Origin: Halobellus inordinatus
GTDB taxonomy: Archaea > Halobacteriota > Halobacteria > Halobacteriales > Haloferacaceae
DNA length: 64,000 nucleotides
NCBI RefSeq assembly: GCF_024464655.1
Contig: NZ_JANHAV010000002.1
Coordinates: 452,617 to 516,616 of the forward strand
Direction: 5' to 3'
Numbering within the stretch: position 1 is the stretch's first letter; every line of letters starts with the position of its first letter. The notes beneath the pieces are model-generated. The model was not told where the DNA came from. It searched no databases and worked only from the letters and a program-made list of their open reading frames with translations. Positions 44,913 through 53,131 of this stretch are shown here, piece after piece. A program made the position numbers and the translations under genes.

Positions 44913-46214
44913 ATGCGGACGCCCGCGCTGTGGTTGGCCCTCCTCGTCGTCGTCGCCGCGGTCGCCCCAGCATCAGCGCTCGCTCTGGACGCGTCACAGA
45001 CGGCCGCGCTGGGTGACTCGGCCCCGGTTCCGCAAGTGGACGACGGATCGGACGCCACGCAACCGCGGACCACGGTCGACATCTCGCTCCGTTCGGACCG
45101 GAGCGCGTCCTGGCGCGTCGAGACGCACTACGCGCTCGATTCCGAAAACGAGACGCGCGCCTTCGAGACGCTCGCGAGGCAGTACGAAGCGGGCGAAGCG
45201 AACGCCGGACCGGACATCGTGCTCTTTCGGTCGCTCGCGGACCGAGCGAGCGAGTCGACCGGTCGGCCGATGGCGATCGAGAACGTCACGTATCACAGTT
45301 CGATCGACGAGGCGGACAGTCGCGGCACGCTCGCGCTCACTTTCCGGTGGACGAACTTCCTCCGCCGCGGCGATAACGAGACGCTCGTCCTCGACGACGT
45401 GTTCACGCTCCCGACCGCCGAAAGCGACGATCAAAAGACGTGGCTCTCGGTCTTCGGGTCCGACCAGGAGATCCTCATCCGGCCGCCGGACGGGTACACG
45501 GTGACGGGGACGAGCATCCCCGTCCAGCAGCGTGAGAGCGCCATCGTCCTCGCAGAACCGTCCGACTTCGAGGGTGAGACGAGCGAACTCCGCGTCACCT
45601 ACACCGCCATCGGGCCGGCCGGGGAACTTCCGATCGGTCTTCTCGCGGGCGGTGGCTTCGCCGCACTTGCAATTCTTCTCGCGGGCGCGTGGGTGCTCCG
45701 GGGTCGTGAGGAGAGCGGCCGCACGCTTCCCTGGGAGGAGCCTACCGTTTCTGACGACCGGTCCTCGGTCGCCTCTGGGGCCGTCGCCGGACCGAACGGC
45801 GGTGACAGCGGTCCCTCGCCGAACGGGCGGCCCGGAAATGGCGAGTCCGCGTCGGAACCCGAAGCCGCGGCAGCGGTCGGCGGAGCGGCGTCGGACGGCA
45901 CCGTGAGCGCAGACGACGCCGAGAGCAGTGTCGAATCCGAGGTCGATCTGTCGCTGCTCTCCGACGAAGAGCGGGTCGAACACCTGCTGGAACAGAACGG
46001 TGGGCGGATGAAGCAGGCGACGATCGTCGACGAGACGGGCTGGTCCGACGCCAAGGTCTCGCAGTTGCTGTCGGCGATGGCTGATGAGGGTCGGGTCGAC
46101 AAACTCCGACTCGGCCGCGAGAACCTCATCTCGCTTCCCGACGGTGCGGGAGACGAAGAGGACGGCGACGGTGGATCGCCCGGTGGTACTGGCGTCCCCG
46201 GCGACGGAACGTGA
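44913..46214 (+). CDS. Membrane-anchored winged-helix regulator (DUF7345/DUF7343-like)
   Basis: 433 residues. A signal-type N-terminus (LALLVVVAAVAPASALA) is followed by an extracellular beta domain (about 30-230), one membrane span (LPIGLLAGGGFAALAILLAGAWVL), a long acidic linker, and a C-terminal winged helix (LLEQNGGRMKQATIVDETGWSDAKVSQLL). The plan suggests an outside-to-DNA one-component sensor, common in haloarchaea, with unknown signal. The ATG at 44913 was preferred over an upstream in-frame codon. The neighbouring secreted protein could be a partner. Confidence 0.78.
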   Translation: MRTPALWLALLVVVAAVAPASALALDASQTAALGDSAPVPQVDDGSDATQPRTTVDISLRSDRSASWRVETHYALDSENETRAFETLARQYEAGEANAGPDIVLFRSLADRASESTGRPMAIENVTYHSSIDEADSRGTLALTFRWTNFLRRGDNETLVLDDVFTLPTAESDDQKTWLSVFGSDQEILIRPPDGYTVTGTSIPVQQRESAIVLAEPSDFEGETSELRVTYTAIGPAGELPIGLLAGGGFAALAILLAGAWVLRGREESGRTLPWEEPTVSDDRSSVASGAVAGPNGGDSGPSPNGRPGNGESASEPEAAAAVGGAASDGTVSADDAESSVESEVDLSLLSDEERVEHLLEQNGGRMKQATIVDETGWSDAKVSQLLSAMADEGRVDKLRLGRENLISLPDGAGDEEDGDGGSPGGTGVPGDGT

Positions 46215-46303
46215 CGACACACGTCCCAAAACGCGAGCGGACCCCCACTGAAGCGGACGCGCTTCCGGAACCTCTTTTGCTGCGCCATCCTCAGCGACGG
46301 GTA

Positions 46304-47146
46304 ATGGAGTACCTGGAGCGTCGGGTTTCGATGGTCGAAGAGCGCCTCGAGGCGGTCATCGAGGCGGTCGACCCTCAGGAACTGTCCGACGAGGTGGCAC
46401 ACGTCGCGCTGGCCGGCGGCAAGCGCGTCCGGCCGGCTGTCACGGTTCTCGCGTGTGAAGCGTGCGGCGGTGACCCCGCAGACGCGGTCGACTTCGCCGT
46501 CGCCATCGAACTGGTCCACAACGCCTCGCTCGTCATCGACGACATCATCGACCGCTCCGACGTGCGGCGCGGCACGGCGAGCGCGTGGGCCGAGTACGGC
46601 TACGGTCCCGCGATCATCGCCTCCGACGGCCTCCTGGGCGAGGCGTTCGCCCTCCTCTCGCGGAACGACCACGCGACGCAGATCGTCGCGGAGTCGATGG
46701 TCGAACTCGGCGAGGGTGAAGCGACGGAACTGGTCGCCCGTCCGAGCAACGAGCGCGAGTATATGGACCTCGCTCGCCGGAAGACCGGGGCGCTGTTCCG
46801 CGCGGCGGCCGAACTCGGTGCCGTCGCGGCCGGCGCCGACCCGTTCACCGTCGAGGCGTTCGGCGAGTACGCCGAGCGCGTCGGCGTGGCGTTTCAGATC
46901 CGCGACGACGTTCTCGATGCGACGGCCGACGCCGCCGACCTCGGCAAGCCGACCGGCCAGGACGAGGAGATGGGCCGTCCCTCGCTGGTGCAGGTCACCG
47001 ACCTGTCCGCCGAGGAAGCCAACCAGCGTGCACACGACCAATCCGAGCAGGCGCTCGAGGCCCTCGCGGCGTCGAACGTCGACGACAGCGAACCGCTCGG
47101 CTACCTCCAGGACCTCGCAGAGTTCGTCGTCGTCCGCGAGCGCTGA
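46304..47146 (+). CDS. Polyprenyl (geranylgeranyl/farnesyl) diphosphate synthase
   Basis: 280-residue trans-prenyltransferase. First aspartate-rich motif DDIIDRSDVRRG, second DDVLDATAD, plus GGKRVRP for binding isopentenyl diphosphate. It is somewhat short for the family (around 330-350). It would supply C20 or longer prenyl chains for archaeol, carotenoids or quinones. ATG 46304 gives MEYLERR; an in-frame GTG at 46211 that overlaps the previous stop would add 31 unlike residues. It follows the regulator gene closely. Confidence 0.87.
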   Translation: MEYLERRVSMVEERLEAVIEAVDPQELSDEVAHVALAGGKRVRPAVTVLACEACGGDPADAVDFAVAIELVHNASLVIDDIIDRSDVRRGTASAWAEYGYGPAIIASDGLLGEAFALLSRNDHATQIVAESMVELGEGEATELVARPSNEREYMDLARRKTGALFRAAAELGAVAAGADPFTVEAFGEYAERVGVAFQIRDDVLDATADAADLGKPTGQDEEMGRPSLVQVTDLSAEEANQRAHDQSEQALEALAASNVDDSEPLGYLQDLAEFVVVRER

Positions 47147-47180
47147 GCCCGATATCTTTCGCGACCTCCGACATTCTCAG

Positions 47181-48308
47181 TCACCCTTTGGCTGCCTCTG
47201 CGGCGGTCGGGAACCGTGATTCCGCGATCGCGAACACGAGCGTGCTGAACACGCCGAGGAGCGTCCCGGCCGTGAGCCCGATCGCCAACTGCGTCATCGA
47301 GAACGACTGGACGCCGGCGATGTCCCGGGGCAGGAAGAAACCGGAGACGACGTAGAGGACGACCGCGATCGCGACGACGTAAAACGGCGCGTTGAGGTAG
47401 CGCCACTTGAACTGGTCGGCGAGGTACTCGTCGGTCACCTGTCCGAGACTGGAGGTGACGCCTGCGGCGGCGAACCACTGGACTGCGCCGTGGACGAGCG
47501 CCGCGAGGACGATCGGCGGCGTCGGGTCGGGGACGCTCGCGCGGACGGTCTCGAAGAGCGCGTAGCCTCTGAACCCACCCACGACGAGCAGGGCGGCGGC
47601 GGCGACGTAGGTGATGAGCGTAACCCGGCCCTCGTAGAGCACGTCGCGGACGCGGTCTGCAGTGTCGTCGACGGCGTTTTCGAGCCCCAGGCCCCGAAAG
47701 AGTGTGTACAGACCCAACAGCGCCGAGATGATGCCCAGCACGACCGCGCCGGGCACGTCGAAGAGGCTCGCGATCGTCACGAAGGGGTAGATGAGAAGCA
47801 GGATGCCGAGCGGGACGAGGATCGTCCCGCGGGTCTCCGGATCCGCGAGGACTTGCTTCATCGTGTAGTAGATCGACTCTAAGTCCTGCGCCTGTCTGAC
47901 GACGACGCGCCGGACGCTGTCGATGGGAACCCGCGAGCGGACGATCGGCAGCACCGACTCGTCCTGTGCGCCGTCGGTGATGACGATGGCACTGACGTTC
48001 TCACCGGTCGAGAGGCCGGCGAGGACGCGGTCGATCTCTTCGCCGATCGCGCGGTTCGCCTTCACGTCACCGCCCTGTGTCCCGGTGACGGCGGCGACGG
48101 TCACTTCCTCGTCGACGTCGGGATCGGCGTACAGCGCGTCGTACTCGTGGATCCCCTGGAACAGAACGTTGACGTCTGAGTCCTCCGGGTCGGCGGTTGC
48201 GAGTTCGACCGCCGCCGACTCGACGCGGTCCCGGCCGACGATGGGTGTATCCAGTCCCGTCTTGCGACCGAGGTCGTCGTCGAGGTCGACACAGAGGACC
48301 AACAGCAT
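47181..48308 (-). CDS. DUF373 family membrane protein
   Basis: 375 residues. The N-terminal soluble half starts LLVLCVDLDDDLG, the DUF373 hallmark. It includes acidic and Gly-rich motifs (AAVTGTQGGDVKANRAI; IVITDGAQDES) reminiscent of nucleotide or metal binding. The C-terminal half has five or six membrane spans. Conserved across Euryarchaeota; function unknown. ATG 48308 was chosen over ATG 48326 because a TATA box (AGATATAC) lies 27 bases before it, fitting a leaderless message. Confidence 0.88.
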   Translation of the reverse strand: MLLVLCVDLDDDLGRKTGLDTPIVGRDRVESAAVELATADPEDSDVNVLFQGIHEYDALYADPDVDEEVTVAAVTGTQGGDVKANRAIGEEIDRVLAGLSTGENVSAIVITDGAQDESVLPIVRSRVPIDSVRRVVVRQAQDLESIYYTMKQVLADPETRGTILVPLGILLLIYPFVTIASLFDVPGAVVLGIISALLGLYTLFRGLGLENAVDDTADRVRDVLYEGRVTLITYVAAAALLVVGGFRGYALFETVRASVPDPTPPIVLAALVHGAVQWFAAAGVTSSLGQVTDEYLADQFKWRYLNAPFYVVAIAVVLYVVSGFFLPRDIAGVQSFSMTQLAIGLTAGTLLGVFSTLVFAIAESRFPTAAEAAKG

Positions 48309-48330
48309 CTGGCGGACGTACGCCATCGGA

Positions 48331-48340
48331 GTATATCTGT
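48331..48340 (-). promoter_or_regulatory. TATA box of the DUF373 gene
   Basis: ACAGATATAC read towards the gene, centred about 27 bases before ATG 48308. It supports the downstream start codon and a leaderless transcript. Confidence 0.55.
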
Positions 48341-48446
48341 TTTCGGGAGCAGTCACGAGCGATGGACCAGCGCCGCGGGCACCGGCGTGTCCCTGCGCGA
48401 CCGAAGTAGCACGACTTTTGAGTCTCGGACCGCTATCGAGAAACGA

Positions 48447-49442
48447 ATGATCTCGAAGGGCTGTGAGCAGTGCGCGAAGGGCGGTAAGATGGTTCTCTTC
48501 GTCTACGGTTACTGCGACCAGCGCGACTGCTTTTACTGCCCGCTCGGCGAGAACCGCAAGAACGTCACCGACGTCTACGCGAACGAACGACTCGTCGAAT
48601 CCGACGACGACGTCATCGAGGAAGCCAAGCGGATGCAGGCGCTCGGCACCTCGATCACCGGCGGCGAACCGCAGGAGGCGCTCGATCGCACCTGTCACTA
48701 CCTCTCGCTTCTGAAAGACGAGTTCGGCGAGGACCACCACACGCACCTCTACACCGGCATCACCGGCGGCCGCGAGAATATGCGCCGGCTCTCGGAGGCC
48801 GGCCTCGACGAGATCCGGTTCCACCCGCCGTACGAACAGTGGGGCGATCTCCACGGGACCGAGTGGGAGGAGATCCTCTACATCGCCCGCGAGGAAGGGC
48901 TCACGCCCGCCTTCGAGATCCCCGGCATCCGCGCCGAAGAGGAGTTCCTGGACTTCCTCGACGAAGGCGCCGCGGAGTTCTGCAACGTCAACGAGTTCGA
49001 GATGAGCGACGGGAACTACCGCCGGATGCAAGAACAGGGCTTCGAGCTGCAGGAAGGCCATATGTCCGCGGTCGACGGCTCCAAAGAGGAGATTCTCGAC
49101 ACGATGGGCGACCACGAGCGCGTGTACTTCTGTACCTCCGTGTTCAAAGACGCCGCACAACATCGCAACCGCCTCAAGCGGATGGCACGCACCATTCGCC
49201 GCCCCTTCGACGAGGTGACCGACGACGGGACGCTCGTCTACGGGAAGACGTGGATCACGGCCGACGAACTCGACGCTCTCGGCGTTCCCGAGGAGTTCTA
49301 CACGGTCAAATCGAACCACGTCGAGGTCGCGTGGTGGCTCTTAGAGGAGATGATCGAAGAGGGTGACGTCCCCGAGGGCGAGATCGTCGAGCAGTATCCG
49401 ACTGCCGACGGGACGGTCGTCGAGCGGACGCCGCTGGCGTAG
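48447..49442 (+). CDS. Radical SAM protein with CX4CX2C cluster motif
   Basis: 331 residues. The cluster motif is CDQRDCFYC (cysteines 23, 28, 31), a CX4CX2C spacing unlike the usual CX3CX2C. A second pair, CEQC (6 and 9), comes before it. The SAM-binding region TSITGGEPQEAL and the barrel strands THLYTGITGG, EIRFHPPYEQ and PAFEIPGIRAEEE are present. It belongs to a conserved archaeal group of unknown reaction. ATG 48447 places the first CxxC at the very start. It is divergent from DUF373; no tailoring partner is nearby. Confidence 0.82.
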   Translation: MISKGCEQCAKGGKMVLFVYGYCDQRDCFYCPLGENRKNVTDVYANERLVESDDDVIEEAKRMQALGTSITGGEPQEALDRTCHYLSLLKDEFGEDHHTHLYTGITGGRENMRRLSEAGLDEIRFHPPYEQWGDLHGTEWEEILYIAREEGLTPAFEIPGIRAEEEFLDFLDEGAAEFCNVNEFEMSDGNYRRMQEQGFELQEGHMSAVDGSKEEILDTMGDHERVYFCTSVFKDAAQHRNRLKRMARTIRRPFDEVTDDGTLVYGKTWITADELDALGVPEEFYTVKSNHVEVAWWLLEEMIEEGDVPEGEIVEQYPTADGTVVERTPLA

Positions 49443-49504
49443 TCTCTTATCCTTAGCAGCGACCGGCCCCGATTCGGGTTCTTTAATTGTTATTTACTCC
49501 GCGC

Positions 49505-50203
49505 TTACCACTCCGAGCGGCGCGATCGCTCGAAGGACTCCGCCGTCAGCGCAGCGTAAAGACTCGGCACGAGCGCGGTCGCCGTCCCGACTAGGAGCCA
49601 CTCGCCCAGCGGTCCGCCGCGGACGACGCCGACGGCAACGATCCCGACGCCGAGCACGCCGCCCCCGGCCGCAGCAAGCCGCTTCGTCCGCCGGTCGAAG
49701 GTGACGCCGCGTGCAGTCCCGTACAGCGCCGCTCCGAGTCCGATTGCGACTCCGGCACCGACGCCGACGTAGGGAGTGCCGACGAGTACGCCGGCGACGA
49801 CGAGGGCCACTCCAGCCGCCGCCCCGACGAAGACGGTCGTGCGGGGCGAGAGCGGATTGACGTCTGCCCCGTATCTGGTCGCGTAGCCAGCGGCCGGGGC
49901 ACCGAGCGCGGCGGCGACGAGGATCGCGAAGAGGACGCCGCGCGGCGACGGGTCGTCGAGGAGGACGCCGAACGCGCCGGCCGCGGCGACGACGCTCCCG
50001 GCGGCGAGGAGCCACCGCGGTCGGATCGTCGCTGCGGGGTCGTCGTCGCGAACGATGCCGAATCCGACGAACGGGTACGAGACGAGCGCCCCGACGACGA
50101 CCGTCGCATAGAGGCTCCAGCCGAGGAGCAATCCGGAAACGAGTACGGAGATACCGAGGAAGACGCCCGTGATGACGGCGAACTCGGGGACGCGGCGACT
50201 CAT
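49505..50203 (-). CDS. Haloarchaeal multi-span membrane protein
   Basis: 232 residues with about seven or eight hydrophobic spans, many Gly/Ala/Val-rich (VFVGAAAGVALVVAGVLVG; VGVGAGVAIGLGAALYG), and short charged ends. No conserved catalytic or transport motif is visible. The family is unknown to me. ATG 50203; a longer frame starts at 50269, but its first residues are not membrane-like and overlap the promoter region of the TRAM gene. Confidence 0.6.
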   Translation of the reverse strand: MSRRVPEFAVITGVFLGISVLVSGLLLGWSLYATVVVGALVSYPFVGFGIVRDDDPAATIRPRWLLAAGSVVAAAGAFGVLLDDPSPRGVLFAILVAAALGAPAAGYATRYGADVNPLSPRTTVFVGAAAGVALVVAGVLVGTPYVGVGAGVAIGLGAALYGTARGVTFDRRTKRLAAAGGGVLGVGIVAVGVVRGGPLGEWLLVGTATALVPSLYAALTAESFERSRRSEW

Positions 50204-50321
50204 ACCGGCTGTCGGGGCGAGACGGCTGAAAGCGTTGCGGTGGGTGTCGCTATCGTGTCTCAGCCACACTGTCGTTTCGAGACCCGCAAGCGTTTAGACA
50301 CGCCGTGGAGTAACATTCGCT

Positions 50322-50789
50322 ATGTCAGACTGTCCGCTGGCCGACGACTGTCCCCGGTATTCGGAGCGAATCGACGGGATGGGGTGTCAATACTACGGCG
50401 ACCGCGGTGGCGCCGAGTGGTGTAACAACTACGACCAGCCGATCCGCGACCTGAAGGCCCAGCCCGTCAAGCCCGGCGAGGAAGTCGTCGTCGACGTCGA
50501 CGACATCCACGAGAGCGGAGCGGGCGTCGGCCGGACCGACGACGGTTTCATCGTGCTCGTCGACGGCCTCCTGCCGGAGGCGCGCGCCGTCGTCCGAATC
50601 GACCGCGTGAAATCCAACCACGCGACCGCGAAGAAGGTAGTCGAACGGCTGCCGCTCGACGAAGACGCCGAAGAAGCCGCGGACGAGACGGCCGCGTCCG
50701 ACGCCACAGACGACGGCTCCGAGGACCGGACGGGCGGCCCGGACAGGCCGACCGCGCTCGGCAGCCGCGACAACTTCTGGGGCGGATAA
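50322..50789 (+). CDS. TRAM-domain protein with N-terminal Cys cluster
   Basis: 155 residues. The start MSDCPLADDCPRYSE, with further CQYYGDRGGAEWCNNY, gives four cysteines, a probable zinc site. A TRAM domain follows at about 45-110 (VKPGEEVVVDVDDIHESGAGVGR; GLLPEARAVVRIDRVKSNHATAKKV). The tail is acidic and disordered. Small TRAM proteins bind RNA and have been proposed as archaeal cold-shock-like chaperones. Start ATG 50322. Same strand as tfx but separated by a promoter region. Confidence 0.85.
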   Translation: MSDCPLADDCPRYSERIDGMGCQYYGDRGGAEWCNNYDQPIRDLKAQPVKPGEEVVVDVDDIHESGAGVGRTDDGFIVLVDGLLPEARAVVRIDRVKSNHATAKKVVERLPLDEDAEEAADETAASDATDDGSEDRTGGPDRPTALGSRDNFWGG

Positions 50790-50870
50790 TCGACCGCCGC
50801 CGGCGGGGCGAGACGGCACGGACAGTCACTCTTCTGCATCTTTTTTGCGCGGGGCCGCCAACGCGACAGT

Positions 50871-51413
50871 ATGGACGACGCCGAGAGAGACGGCGACAGC
50901 GCGAAATCGGACGGGGTCGACGGGTTACACACCGAGGAGGGAGAGGACCTCTCGGCGTTCGACGTCGACGCCGCGCTCGCGGAGGCGGGCTTCGACGCCG
51001 ACGAGAGCGTGTTGACGCGCCGTCAGGCCGAAGTGCTGGTGCTCCGAGAGCAGGGGATCCGCCAGTCGAAGATCGCGTCGATGCTCGGGACGTCCCGTGC
51101 GAACGTGTCGAGCGTCGAATCGAGTGCGCGCCGAAACGTCGAGAAAGCGCGCGAGACCGTCGCCTTCGCCGAGGCGCTGACGGCTCCGGTGCAGGTTTCC
51201 GTCGAGGAAGGGACTGACCTCTACGACGTCCCGAAGCAGGTGTACGACGCCTGTGACGAGGCCGGCGTGAAGGCGAACCGGACGGCACCCGAGCTGATGA
51301 AAGCGGTCTCGGACGCCGCCGGCGACGCCATTCAGGGTCGCGAGGTCCGTGAAGCGCTGCTCGTCGGAGTGACGACGGGTGGCCGCGTACAGGTGCGGCG
51401 CTCGGCCGAGTAG
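50871..51413 (+). CDS. Tfx-family DNA-binding protein
   Basis: 180 residues. Residues about 40-90 form the Tfx HTH (VLTRRQAEVLVLREQGIRQ; IASMLGTSRANVSSVESSARRN). The C-terminal part (YDVPKQVYDACDEAGVK; REALLVGVTTGGRVQVRRS) is also typical. The Methanothermobacter founder Tfx activates the molybdenum formylmethanofuran dehydrogenase operon; haloarchaeal targets are unknown. The N-terminal 35 residues are an acidic extension. Convergent with manC. Confidence 0.9.
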   Translation: MDDAERDGDSAKSDGVDGLHTEEGEDLSAFDVDAALAEAGFDADESVLTRRQAEVLVLREQGIRQSKIASMLGTSRANVSSVESSARRNVEKARETVAFAEALTAPVQVSVEEGTDLYDVPKQVYDACDEAGVKANRTAPELMKAVSDAAGDAIQGREVREALLVGVTTGGRVQVRRSAE

Positions 51414-51431
51414 CTCTCTTTTCGGCCCGAC

Positions 51432-52625
51432 TCAGAACTCCCCGCGCGCTTCGAGCGAGCGAACGAGCCGTTTGACGTCCTGCGCGCGCGCTTTCGGCAC
51501 GACGAGGACGCGGTCGTCCCACGCGACCACGGCGAGGTCCGAGACGCCCACGAGCGACACGTGTGCGCCGTCTGCGGCGACGACGTTGTCCGCGGCATCC
51601 AGCGTCCGCAGCGTGACGTCCTCGCCGGCGACGTTTCCGGTCCCGTCGGCGTCGAGGACGCGTTCGAGCGCGTCCCAGGAGCCGACGTCGTCCCAGGGGA
51701 ACGCGACCGGGACGACCGCTACGTCGTCGGCGCCCTCGAAGATGGCGTGATCGACGCTGACCGACTCGGTCGCCTCGAACGCGGCCGTTACGTCCGGGTG
51801 GTCGCTGGTGATCACGTCGGAATGGCCGTCGGATTCCACATCGGAGTGATCGCCGGAAACCACATCAGAGTGGTCGCCGGAGTGGTCGCTCGCGGATCGA
51901 AGTGCGTCGAGAAGATCGGCTAGTGGTGAGGTCGCGGCCGCGTCCAGAAATACCTCCGGCCGCCAGGCGAACAGTCCGGCGTTCCAGTAGTGGCCGGCCG
52001 CGACGTACGACTCGGCGGTTTCTACGTCTGGCTTCTCGTGGAACGACTGGACGGGTTTCCAGGCGGGATCGGAGCCGGTGTCCGTTTCCGTCGTTTCTGT
52101 CGTCGTAGGGGCCGCTGGGGTGGGCGCCGCCGGTTCGATGTAACCGTAGCCCGTCTCGGGCCGGGTCGGCTCGACGCCGAACGTGATCAGCCGGTCCTCG
52201 GCTGCCGCGACGCCGACGCCGCGACGGACTGCGGGCGCGAACCCCTCGCCGACGAGGTGGTCGCTCGGGAGCGCGAGGACGACGCAGTCGCCGTAGCGTT
52301 CTGAGGCGTAGTGCGTCGCGTACAGGAGCGCCGGCCCGGTGTCGCGTCCGGCGGGTTCGACGAGCACGTCGGCGTCGGGGACGCGGTCTCGCACGCCCGC
52401 TGTGTACTTCTCGCGGGTAACGACGGCGACCTCGTCTGCGACGTCGCGCGCCCGTGAGACGGTCCCTTCGAGGAGCGATTCTTCGCCCACGAGCGGGAGG
52501 AACTGCTTCGGGCGATCCGACCGACTGGCGGGGTAGAGCCGCGACCCCGTCCCGCCGGCGAGCACGACGGCGACGACGGGGACCGAAACCTCGGTTCCCC
52601 CGGTGGCTGAAACGTTGTCCGCCAT
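51432..52625 (-). CDS. manC: Mannose-1-phosphate guanylyltransferase with two low-complexity inserts
   Basis: 397-residue nucleotidyltransferase making GDP-mannose for glycosylation. The signature VLAGGTGSRLYP (21-32), RPKQFLPL and ALPSDHLV and the C-terminal WDDVGSWDAL are present. Two inserts are odd: a Pro/Thr-rich stretch at about 167-187, and a degenerate repeat of Asp-His-Ser-Asp units at about 246-279 that is repetitive also at DNA level. Both lie in loops between core strands. The ATG at 52625 overlaps the preceding stop (ATGA), indicating coupling. Confidence 0.88.
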   Translation of the reverse strand: MADNVSATGGTEVSVPVVAVVLAGGTGSRLYPASRSDRPKQFLPLVGEESLLEGTVSRARDVADEVAVVTREKYTAGVRDRVPDADVLVEPAGRDTGPALLYATHYASERYGDCVVLALPSDHLVGEGFAPAVRRGVGVAAAEDRLITFGVEPTRPETGYGYIEPAAPTPAAPTTTETTETDTGSDPAWKPVQSFHEKPDVETAESYVAAGHYWNAGLFAWRPEVFLDAAATSPLADLLDALRSASDHSGDHSDVVSGDHSDVESDGHSDVITSDHPDVTAAFEATESVSVDHAIFEGADDVAVVPVAFPWDDVGSWDALERVLDADGTGNVAGEDVTLRTLDAADNVVAADGAHVSLVGVSDLAVVAWDDRVLVVPKARAQDVKRLVRSLEARGEF

Positions 52626-52930
52626 CACCACGTCTCCACGATCCCGTCGTGGAGGTCTTCGACGCAGCCCTCACAGTCCGGATGCCCCGCCTCGAAGCAC
52701 GCCGGGCGCCCCTCGGCGTCGACCGCGACGGCGCGGCGGTCGGCTTCACGGCGGCAGACGATGCGGAGGCGGCCGTCGTCGTCCCGAGGGATGGCGGTCG
52801 GGATGGCCATTCGATCCTCGTCGCCCGTCTCCGCGTCGCGACCTTCGCGGTAGGCATCGCGGGCGCGGGCGTACTGGCGGCCGGCCTCGCGGAACTTCGC
52901 TCGCAGGAGGCGTTCGAGACGGTCGCTCAT
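52625..52930 (-). CDS. Small haloarchaeal protein with Cys cluster (DUF7091-like)
   Basis: 101 residues. The first 50 are a charged helix (LERLLRAKFREAGRQYARARDAYREG). The end has CRREADRR and then CFEAGHPDCEGCVEDLHDG, a set of cysteines and histidines likely to hold zinc. I believe it is the haloarchaeal family DUF7091, without known function. The stop overlaps the manC start, so the two form an operon. Confidence 0.65.
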   Translation of the reverse strand: MSDRLERLLRAKFREAGRQYARARDAYREGRDAETGDEDRMAIPTAIPRDDDGRLRIVCRREADRRAVAVDAEGRPACFEAGHPDCEGCVEDLHDGIVETW

Positions 52931-52999
52931 CGGGAGAGAGTGCGAGGGCGAGTCGTATAGGTTCGTTGGTGGTCGCGACGACCTGATCGCGGACACAAG

Positions 53000-53047
53000 T
53001 CCGTCGCGTCGGTCTCACTTTCGTCCGTCACGTCGGCTTCACTTTCA
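53000..53047. repeat. 24-bp imperfect tandem repeat before rpa3
   Basis: Units 53000-53023 and 53024-53047 match at 20 of 24 positions (core CGTCGG..TCACTTTC). They lie immediately upstream of the TATA-like ACTTTATTA (about 53060-53068) of the rpa3 operon, at a fitting place for a regulator site. Confidence 0.7.
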
Positions 53048-53131
53048 CCCCGGTTACGATACTTTATTACTGATCGGGAACCAATCGCCCCGTGCCTCCC
53101 AACGGAAAACAAGGCGGAGGCGAGTGAAACT

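Noticed and set aside
47181..49319. 712-codon minus-strand frame joining DUF373 with sequence opposite the radical SAM gene
   Set aside because: Only the part from 48308 down is DUF373-like; the upstream part is antisense to the radical SAM gene. The TATA box at 48331 marks the true start.
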